Assembly: GCA_963580285.1 (NCBI GenBank)
Contig: OY757011.1
Coordinates: forward strand, 121,737,846 to 121,801,845
Reading direction: 5' to 3'
Origin: Lucinisca nassula
Taxonomy: Eukaryota; Mollusca; Bivalvia; Lucinida; Lucinidae
DNA: 64,000 bases
The notes under the pieces are model-generated. The model searched no databases. It saw only the letters and a program-made list of their open reading frames with translations, and was not told the DNA's origin. Both the position numbers and the translations under genes were made by a program. Shown in pieces: positions 56,725 to 64,000 of this stretch; position 1 is the first letter of the stretch; each line of letters begins with the position of its first letter.

Positions 56725-56980
56725 ACATTACGAAAACACGCCTATATCAATAGAGTGTAAATTTTACAGAGGAAAAAAACGCAAAATTTAAGATGAAAAA
56801 TTGCGGTATTTTTCTTATTTCTGCTCAAAACATAGATTGTGGCGAGACGGTTCTAACAAGTACCCACAATCTATGTTTTAGAGCAGAAATAAGAAAAATA
56901 AGATTTACCCCTATAAACCCCAGTTTTGCTATATAAAAAGTTCAAGGGGGTCAAAATTATATAGACATGTTTTCGTGATG
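56725..56980. mobile_element. AACACG-ended palindromic MITE, copy 2
   Basis: Ends CATTACGAAAACACGCCTAT and ATAGACATGTTTTCGTGATG. The central hairpin arms contain AGAAATAAGAAAAATA and ACATAGATTGTGG. The hairpin lost part of one arm compared with copy 1. Confidence 0.7.
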
Positions 56981-57243
56981 CATACAAGTCAGCTCTGTAT
57001 TGTCAAAGGGAACCACTGACCCATAACCACCCCTCCCAATCCCTTTGTCACCATGTGACATTATTAGTCAGACTGAGCCGCTTCATCTCCTGTTGCACTA
57101 GGACCTGACTCTCGATGTCCACAGTGTGTTCAGATGGTGACATACAAGTCAGCTCTGTATTGTCAAAAGGAAACACTGACTCATATGTCTAGCATCTATC
57201 TGTACAAAAAGGATCAGGTGAGTGATCCAGGGCCATTATGGCA

Positions 57244-57951
57244 CAGGGTTTTACATTGGTTTTAAATTTTAGGGGTCCAGTGGACGCAGGTGTAAAAAAA
57301 AAACCTGGTCCAACCTCAAATTTTAGGGTTCCTGGCTCATAGAATAATTTGATAGCACCTATATTCCAGTGACACAAAACATTAGGTCATTCTCATGCCG
57401 TAACCATTTAGTAGCCAAATAGACTTGGCATGCCGCTCACGTTTGGCTGCACATTTTTGGGTCGAGTTGGCCCGACGATGTTGAACTTGAATTAGAAGCC
57501 TCGGTATCAGGGACTCCTGGCAGTGACTCAGAGAACAGTTACTGACACTCCTCATGATCATCATCCCGATTTTCAGAATATTTTCTTTTTCCAAAAAGGC
57601 TTTTCAGTGTGGTCTGTTAATACAATTTGCTCTGAAATGATTGACAGTTCGTTCGACTTTACTGAAATTGCTAACGATAAGTTCTGAACATTCCGAATAC
57701 AGCATTTTATTGCTTAGTGCAGGAAGAAGCATTATACGTTTGGCGGATAAGAATAGCACCACCATTTATTACTCGATATAAATACACGGCTTGGTCATTT
57801 CCTAAATTAGAAGCGGGGAAATACCAGTTTTGATATTTTTCAATGACGAAAAAAACATGCGTCTCATCTGACGCATGTGTAAAATATTTCGGCGTATAGG
57901 CGGGAAAATATGAGAATATGGACGCAAGATCTTGCGTCCCGTAAAACCCTG
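57244..57951. mobile_element. hAT-like non-autonomous element in the 3' hairpin of P
   Basis: Ends CAGGGTTTTAC and GTAAAACCCTG are perfect inverted repeats of the hAT type. The flanks ATGGCA / ATGGCC suggest a duplication of about 5-6 bp, shorter than the usual 8 bp. Removing it restores GGGCCATTATGGCCCTCTTG. The 708-bp body has no intact gene; - strand frames of 70 and 115 codons show no family I recognise. Confidence 0.65.
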
Positions 57952-58150
57952 ATGGCCCTCTTGTTTTTTGGATCTTCTTGAAACTTACTGTCGATAAGTC
58001 AGGGATTAAAGCTTGGATGAGTTCATAAACCAGTGAGGTTGGCCTATTTTTCATAGGGCTACGCCCCTCTTGGTTGCAGAAAATGCCTATTTTGACCTGA
58101 TCATTTATGTAACCCCTTCAGTTATGGATCTTCTTGTTTCAATTTACATT

Positions 58151-59189
58151 TTTTACAGGAAAAGCAACTTTCTTGGCCTGCTTGTATCCATATAAACACA
58201 GCTCAATTCTTAAGGAATTGCTGTTATGGAGCAATAGGGTCTCCACTCGCAGGAAAGAATTTGCTCCTTGGAGCAAATTATTTCCTTTAAGAGTAGAGAC
58301 CTATAAATAATGCCACATTCACAATTCGAGCCCTATCTGACTAGTTGGCAACTGATTTTGGGCGAAATCTGGTGGGAATTGGAGCATCAGTGTTGGCCAG
58401 GTGGGGCACGGGGAAATTTAAATTCTGCATTTAAATTTCTGACCCCTAAGTTGGTGAGGCATCAAATAGAGTCAAACAGAGCTCATACCATTGTGGAGAC
58501 AAACGTGATGGCATCATGCATGCATTGGCCGGCATCCAGTGGTCAGAGCACAGCCACTGGCCAATCAGACAATCAGGTGACACCCGACTGTTGATCAGGC
58601 TGAATTCTCTCGATGAATCCTGCTTTGGTAGTTCACCACTTGATCTCCCACTGGTTTTCTGTTAGCGTCTAACAGGTTACTATGTGACTATCTCTGCTAC
58701 ATGTGATCAGTTCCTAGCCGACTTCAGCAGGGAGCACACCTTGGCAATTTTGTAAAAGTTCGGTAAATTTTGTGACATTTCAACATCATGCCTTCAAGGG
58801 GCAAAGCCAGGAAGGCTTAGAAACAACACAAGCTGGTTGAATCAAATGTAGGACTTGGCCACTTGCAAAGTTGAGCCTGGCGTATATGTCCAAGCTTCCC
58901 TCCCCACCTAATTCTGGCAGATGCCGCTTGATTCTTTTAGATGTCCTTGCATGATATACTTTTTGCCAGAGCCTGAAAAAACATCTGCTTCTAACCGCTT
59001 CTCAACTTTGACAGCTCCAACATCATCATAGCATAGTCGCCTTAGCCAGGTCAGGGTCGGTAAAATTTGTGTTCGAGGCATTAAGAAGAAAAATATGTTG
59101 AAAGAGTTGCCTCCCTTGAAGATTTTCTGTTAATTACTGACAATAATATCCTGGGGCCAGTTGTGAAGTGAGTGTTTGAGTTTTACGCC
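58151..59189. other. unique-looking intergenic DNA
   Basis: A hairpin at 58245-58290 (AAAGAATTTGCTCC ... GGAGCAAATTATTTCC) matches the MITE at 1391. The rest, including a 94-codon frame at 58310-58594, has no recognised similarity, and I cannot support a gene. Confidence 0.4.
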
Positions 59190-59275
59190 TCACCAACAGC
59201 TATGGTCATACGGAGACGGGACCGCGGTTTAAAGACAAGGCGAGTAGCATAACCACTATACCATGGAGGCTTCTA
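59190..59275 (-). repeat. tRNA-like SINE head (family C)
   Basis: On the - strand it reads GCCTCCATGGTATAGTGGTT (A box) and TTTAAACCGCGGTCCCG in place of a B box. Related to the head at 21780. Confidence 0.5.
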
Positions 59276-59278
59276 GGA

Positions 59279-59500
59279 ACCAGTTGTTCAAAATTAATGC
59301 CATCGTAAGTTAACAAATCGTTAAAACTTTGATAATTTAATATGGCAAATATACTGATATTTTTGCTGAAAAAATGTGAGTAGCTTTTGCATATGCAAAA
59401 GCTACTCACATTTTTTCAGCAAAAATACCAAAATTTTAGATATTGTACTAGCTAGAACAGTCAACAATTTGACCACTAATGAGCTCTTTAAGCTGGACCC
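59279..59500. mobile_element. CCAGTTGTTCAAA foldback MITE
   Basis: Left end AACCAGTTGTTCAAAATTAA; perfect central hairpin GAGTAGCTTTTGCATATGCA AAAGCTACTC with GCTGAAAAAATGT arms; right arm TTTGACCACTAATGAGCTC. The outer right end is lost. Confidence 0.7.
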
Positions 59501-59758
59501 AGATGGCTTGAAAAAATGACTAATTATCCTTACATGTAAATTTATTCATACAGTAACAGACAATGAAATATAATTTTTCATACATACATAAGAAATGACC
59601 AATACATAAAAATTATAGTCTATGCCTTTCTATCACAGAAACAAATGGTGTATCTGCCATATATTTAACCTGCTGTATCAATGTTAAATACTGAGAAACA
59701 GGAACCAACATACTGAGGATCTGAATAGTTAGCTGCAATTAAGTCTCTATACCGAGCT

Positions 59759-60057
59759 CCCCCCCCCCCCCATCGAGGCTTGGAGAAAGAGATAGGGCTG
59801 CATGATGCTTCCACCCAGAGCTGACACTGACCACACACAAGTACCGGTAAACCTCTTAGATCTAAGCCTGCCCAGGCAAAGTAGCGTGAGATGGACCATC
59901 CATGCATATAAATACTATTGGTTTGATTGGGCGGCAGGGATTGAGATGTCATTTCATCTCAATTTGGAGTAAAAGTCCCATAAAATTGGAAGCAACTTCT
60001 CCAAAATGACCTAAATTGTGTTGACGGGGACGTTAAACATCAAATCAAACAAACAAA
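59759..60057 (+). repeat. SINE family A, sense
   Basis: From a C-run and CATCGAGGCTTGGAGAAAGA to ACGTTAAACATCAAATCAAA. TCTATACCGAGCT before and TCTATACCTAGCT after differ at one base. Confidence 0.85.
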
Positions 60058-60072
60058 TCTATACCTAGCTAT

Positions 60073-60302
60073 TTAACCCATTGTATGCAGGAAACCCCTA
60101 AAGGAGTACCTTGGCAAACAGTGCAGGCGCAGATCAGACACAGCAGAATGCGGTGTCTAATCAGGGCCTGCACTATTTGCTACCAAAATTTTCTGCCGAA
60201 AATAGAATAAAAATGCAAACATAGGCCTGACACCCCTTATATGACAAATGGACTTGTCCAACATATGGCAATGGAAGAGTCCACGAGTATACAATGGGTT
60301 AA
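60073..60302 (+). mobile_element. piggyBac-like MITE (type 3)
   Basis: From TTAACCCATTGTATGCAGG to AGTATACAATGGGTTAA, with GCGCAGATCAGACACAGCAG and its inverted partner GGTGTCTAATCAGGGCCTGC. Confidence 0.75.
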
Positions 60303-60358
60303 TGACAAGTTTATGAGTTTTCCTAATTAGAATCAGCATAATACAATGTATCAATAGA

Positions 60359-60557
60359 TTTAACCTTTATCCTGCTGCATAAATTGATTTAGCCTCACCC
60401 ATTGCTGACTCTACCAACCAAAAATTCTTGATAAAATGTTTCATTCAAACTCACAAATTGACAAACAGTGTAGATCCTGATCAGATGGCTTCCTCAGAAG
60501 CCATCTGATCTGGATCTTCACTGTTTGCAAAGGTAGGGATTGTCATGTTTAGGGTTA
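60359..60557 (+). mobile_element. piggyBac-like MITE (type 2)
   Basis: From TTAACCTTTATCCTGCTGCA to TCATGTTTAGGGTTAA; central AGATGGCTTCCTCAGAAGCC palindrome. Confidence 0.7.
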
Positions 60558-60984
60558 AAGATTATGGACTTTAAAACTTTAAACTGATTCTGCAAAAAAG
60601 GTACATGTATGAATTATAAGCACCTTTATATAAGACAACAAAAAATCTATTATGTTAACTGCTAACATTTGTTTAACTGAAAAAACATCCTGTCATAAAA
60701 AACAATTCTCCTAAGTACCACAACATTGGCAAAGTTCATAAATTTCAGATTTTATTGATTGAATTTTTTAAAAAGCCTCGAGTTATACATCTTAACAGCA
60801 GAAAACCTGTATTTTACATATTTTTATTGATAATGACTCGCTAATATGACCAAACCAGTAATGCTTTCATTTATGTGAGATCACATGATAATAGATAATT
60901 TACCAACTAACCTGTTTTGGCCTGAAAAGAATCATCAGGCAAATCAAAATTTAGGTGTTACGTAGAGATATTTTTAGACATTTA

Positions 60985-61094
60985 TTTAGAAAATGGTTGA
61001 AGGTTTTGTAGATTCTGCATTCTGGGGCATCTGATCTGGGTCTGCACTGTTTGCCAGTGACCTATTTTGGTATTTCCCTTACAAATTGGGTTAA
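60985..61094 (+). repeat. right half of a type 1 piggyBac-like MITE
   Basis: GGCATCTGATCTGGGTCTGC, ACTGTTTGCCAGTGACC and TTACAAATTGGGTTAA match the right half of the family; the left half is worn beyond clear limits. Confidence 0.5.
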
Positions 61095-61185
61095 AAATTC
61101 AATTGTCTCGAAAACATATTTCATCCATTCTAGCAACAGACTACTCTCACCATGTGAGTTCAAGCCCTGACTTGGTCACATGTCA

Positions 61186-61452
61186 ACAAGAGCACCACAT
61201 GCGGGTGCCAATGCTCGGCTGCAAAAATTCTAAGTCAAAAAAGGGGTAAAACTCTGCCAAAAATATTTTAAGGGTTACCTCACCTATTGGTATGAGTTCC
61301 CCTTTCCACAATGAACAACTATTCAGAGTTTCAAATAAATAAGTTCAGTAATGACAGAGATATTACAAAATGTCCAAGTTTTTGCATGACGACGCAGACG
61401 ATGCCAGAGCTATGACAAGACCTCGTCATTTTCTTCTAAAACAGCTGAGCTA
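61186..61452 (-). mobile_element. short HINE-like element (TAGCTCGGCTG family), reverse
   Basis: Reverse copy of element N: starts ACAAGAGCACCACATGCGGG, then CTCGGCTGCAAAAATTC, and ends AAACAGCTGAGCTA. Shared inner text includes TTTGCATGACGACGCAGACG. Confidence 0.78.
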
Positions 61453-61499
61453 AAAATTTCTACTTTTTCTCTGGGCACATTTTATGATTTATACTTTCA

Positions 61500-61600
61500 T
61501 TGTCCTCTAGTATGAGGCCACCTTTGAGAGTGTTCATAAATAGTCTTAAAGACCACTTCTGAACAGTCCCAAAGGTGGTCTGAATATAGATGTTTTGCTT
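61500..61600. repeat. fragment of the TACAGTGA mariner-like MITE
   Basis: TCTTAAAGACCACTTCTGAA and CAGTCCCAAAGGTGGTCTGA match the inside of the copy at 21356. Confidence 0.5.
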
Positions 61601-61734
61601 CTGGTGGTTTTGATGTTATGGCCTTATCAAGATAATTTCACTTATTTTGAGATGATCATTAATCAGAGGTGGGTGAAAATTGAAATACCTGGAGAAAAAC
61701 CATCTGAACTTCCACTGCAGAGCTTGGCATCTGA

Positions 61735-61830
61735 CAAGTGACCCGAGTGAGGCTCGAACCCACAGTGTTGAGAGACCTAATGATTAAGATAAGCATTCTT
61801 ACACACTAGGTAATGCAGGCCTGTACTATT
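61735..61830 (-). repeat. tRNA-like SINE head (family C)
   Basis: On the - strand: CCTAGTGTGTAAGAATGCTT in the A-box region and GTGGGTTCGAGCCTCACTCG as a clear B box. Acceptor pairing is not evident. Confidence 0.5.
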
Positions 61831-62089
61831 TTAGATCTAGCCAGTTTGAACCAGGACAGATTACCACTTTAACTGTTACAGCGCAACACTTTGTTACCCC
61901 TTTAAGCACCAATGAATTTTTTTTTTCTGCTTAGCAGTCAATTCACATGTAAAGTCAAGTTGAGGTGATTCTAACAAGTACTCACAACATATGGTTTTAT
62001 GGGGAAATAAGAAATAAAACAATCCCTAAATTCTCCTTGTTAATCTATATTTTTACCGCATATCTAGAGCTATTAATAACATCCTGGGT

Positions 62090-62327
62090 CCAGTTGTTCA
62101 AAGCCTCATTAGCTTAACGAGCTTGTTAGTGGTCAAATTGTTAACTGTTCTAGCAAGTTCCATATCTAAAATTCTGGTATTTTTGCTGAAAAACTGTCAG
62201 AGTAGCTTTTGCATATGCAGAAGCTACTGACATTTTTTCAGCAAATATATGTTTATTTGCCATATAAAAATCAAAGTTTCACTGATTTGTAAACTAATGA
62301 TGTTAGTTTTGAAGAACCGGCCCCAGG
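62090..62327. mobile_element. CCAGTTGTTCAAA foldback MITE
   Basis: Ends GGTCCAGTTGTTCAAAGCC and TTTTGAAGAACCGGCCCC; central hairpin GTAGCTTTTGCATATGCAGA AGCTAC, slightly worn. Confidence 0.75.
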
Positions 62328-63620
62328 ACTGTGTCAATCTCTGCCAGCTCACACAGAGCAGCTGAAGCCAATAGTTCGAAGAGCACTTCAATCCCTATAC
62401 TGTGATACAAATGGCATAACTTCAACCATCTGCTTTAAGACATTAAAAAAATGGCAAAAAAAAATTGATCTTCTCATTTTCTTTGCCAATATTTTTGTGC
62501 AGAGACCACATTTACCACTGGACATGGCCATCTATATTTTCACCGCATGGAATAACTTTGTAACGAAACTATTTCATTAGATGTGATGGAGTTTGCTAGT
62601 ATCCAATCCAAATGCATAGCAGTAATTTCAATAATCAAATAGGCCAAAGGTGCATAGGAAACAAAGCAGACTTTGGACAACTGGCTCACAAAAATGGGTT
62701 AAAATAACAGAAACAATTGCTTAAAGGCATTTATTCTTGATTATTGAGGACTATCATTTCACTACATAATATTATGTAGCCATCAGTGCTGACTGAAGAG
62801 TAGTCCTCTGACATCAACAGGTAAGGGGCCTCTTTGAGGAAAATCGATAGTTTACCAACTGATGACTAGTATGTGCATTATTGATTTTTACCTTAAGTGC
62901 CTCAGTCAGGGGATTCAATAAGAGCTACTAATCACCCTATTTAGGGCCGCCTTTGATCTGCTGTAGATAGTATATCACAAAGGGCAATAAAACAATTATG
63001 AACACACGGTGTGTCCTACGTTACAAGAATAAATGCCTTTAACTATCACTGATGCTACAAATGCCTACAAGGTTCCTAGACTGAAAAGACAAGGATTGCA
63101 CCTTTTTTCCCCCAGTTTCTGACAAAACTTAAAAAAACTGACTTCTAGGATGTCAAACATACAGGCTCATCACTCACACAATACGTAATCATGAACTTAT
63201 TCAACATAAAAGAAAATTTAACACAATGTAATTTAAAATATCTCATGCAGAGAGGATACACATGATATAATCTTTTCACCATTTCTTCACAAAGAAGGCT
63301 AACTTCAGTGCCTTTTTTTATGCTTCCTCCAAGACCCTGCCCAACTTACCCCACCCATCCTAAAAGAGGGTTTCTCTTAAATTCTATGCTTTAAGAAGAG
63401 ACTCCTGTTAAAAAGGAGGCCAATGATAGCTTTAACATACATGCAGTCTAATGCAGCTGCCTTTCCCCACAAAAATATCCAGACCCATTATTAAAGGCAT
63501 CTATTTACAAACAAAACAAGAATGAAACAATAAAATGATCCGCAAATATTATCATTATACAAATCTCAGCAATATATAAATATGCTGGTCAAAAAATTGC
63601 AATTTTGGAACTAAACTACA
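62328..63620. other. repeat-poor intergenic DNA or possible 3' UTR
   Basis: I recognise no transposon or gene. The relative lack of repeats could fit the long 3' UTR of a convergent gene entering from the right edge, but no coding block confirms it. Confidence 0.3.
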
Positions 63621-63624
63621 ACCT

Positions 63625-63815
63625 TATTCTCTCCCTTCCGCTGATTCAAGAAGGGCAGTTGTCAGCTTCTGGGGAAAGAATGTGCACTGTACTGGTTTAC
63701 TGCTTACGTATAAGCCTGCCCAGGAAAAGTGTGGATAGGTAAACTGACCAGCTCAAAAATTACCTACTTAGTGTTGACTGGGCCGTTAAACTCCAATACC
63801 CCCCCCCCACACACA
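63625..63815 (+). repeat. SINE family B, sense, 3' half
   Basis: CTCTCCCTTCCGCTGATTCA, GAAAGAATGTGCACTGTACT, ACGTATAAGCCTGCCCAGGA, AGTGTTGACTGGGCCGTTAA and CTCCAATACC, then a C-run. The tRNA head is missing. Confidence 0.75.
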
Positions 63816-63924
63816 CCAAAAAAACCTCTTTATACCACTTTTGTTGGGATCCAAAGCAAAAACATGCAAACAACCATGTTATACACAAATAAAAATATAT
63901 AGATTATATAGAAAAATATACAAA

Positions 63925-64000
63925 TACAGTTTCTTTCCCTTGGCTGTGGTACAATGGAATCACCTTCCTCCTCATCCTGTTGTGTGCTCCAAACTGGATT
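63925..64000 (-). CDS. possible C-terminal exon of a convergent gene, partial
   Basis: On the - strand the extreme right edge is open in a frame reading NPVWSTQQDEEEGDSIVPQP and then RERN, followed by AT-rich, low-complexity DNA. The acidic peptide looks protein-like, but the stretch is short, a second frame is also open, and there is no splice or family evidence. It could equally be chance in a 3' UTR. Confidence 0.2.

Larger units (their letters stand above)
54011..57966 (+). mobile_element. HINE-like element P with nested insertions
   Basis: Left TAGCTCACCTGTCTCGTAGT, then GTTGTCCGTCATGCGTGTGT. About three units follow with CCATAGACTTACAATGGGAA and CACCTACATAAATCCTG. Element Q (54613-56543) is inserted in opposite orientation. 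Two units of a different repeat follow (GCACTAGGACCTGACCCTCA, 56640 and 57080), one split by a MITE. The right end GGATCAGGTGAGTGATCC is at 57211, and its hairpin is cut by the hAT-like insertion. Confidence 0.65.
51320..58150 (+). mobile_element. HINE-like element M, broken up by later insertions
   Basis: The left end is TTGCTCACTGGGCCGAAGGC with the inner partner GGGGAGCTTATAG. Its own units contain CACCGTAGTGCCTTCAGTTT, AAACTTACATGTAAGTAAGT, GCTTGGATGAGTT and AAAACTGGCAAGGCCGG. They occur at 51870-52150, in a remnant at 52430-52463 and again at 57967-58150. Everything between is inserted material (a SINE and elements N, O and P). No 3' end was recognised. Confidence 0.55.

Noticed and set aside
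57382..58054. Two - strand frames of 70 and 115 codons
   Set aside because: They lie in or across the hAT-like insertion and its joins, without recognisable domains.
58310..58830. Candidate gene in unique DNA, including a start MPSRGKARKA near 58790
   Set aside because: The frame stops after ten codons, no splice partners were found and I recognise no family.

Overview
The window looks like nuclear DNA of a bivalve mollusc (inference). It is AT-rich and intron-bearing, has no bacterial-type gene packing, and is crowded with small transposons: tRNA-derived SINEs, piggyBac-like and mariner-like MITEs, and rolling-circle-type elements with internal satellite arrays of the kind known from bivalves. 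I cannot name the species.

One gene is recognised with confidence. The last five coding exons of HID1 (dymeclin/HID1 family, Golgi and dense-core-vesicle protein) lie on the + strand at 11960-12132, 14127-14240, 16927-17018, 20369-20527 and 22293-22356. All phases are compatible, the stop codon is at 22354-22356 and an AATAAA is at 22427-22432. The first 11.96 kb are most simply part of the preceding intron. I found no further exon there.

Almost everything else is transposable. (1) Helentron/HINE-like elements: short subterminal inverted repeats, a GTCCGTCC-rich 5' zone, an internal tandem array, a 3' subterminal repeat and a short 3' hairpin. They occupy 0.46-1.2, 2.4-3.1, 5.2-5.95, 10.5-11.9, 15.6-16.9, 27.7-34.6 and nearly all of 35.8-58 kb, often nested or abutting head-to-tail. 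(2) Twelve copies of one roughly 300-bp SINE-like family, several with perfect 11-15 bp target duplications. Its 3' part is shared with a second, tRNA-headed family. (3) Many MITEs: piggyBac-like with TTAA ends, a foldback family with ends near GGCCAGTTGTTCAAA, mariner-like families with TA duplications, and others. (4) A dead Tc1-like transposase copy at 7.5-9.1 kb, a 3' end of an RTE-like retrotransposon with an (ATC)n tail, and a hAT-like insertion. (5) A 2.8-kb foldback element at 44972-47782, built from two tandem arrays in opposite orientation and packed with perfect GC-rich palindromes.

The most interesting signals are that foldback element, the dense recurrence of nuclear-receptor-type motifs (TCAAGGTCA and AGGTCAAAGGTCA) in satellite arrays of different HINE families, and two HINEs whose 3' ends stop 20-50 bp upstream of HID1 splice acceptors. 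From 22.5 kb to the right edge I see no convincing gene. The extreme right edge may carry the end of a convergent gene on the - strand.
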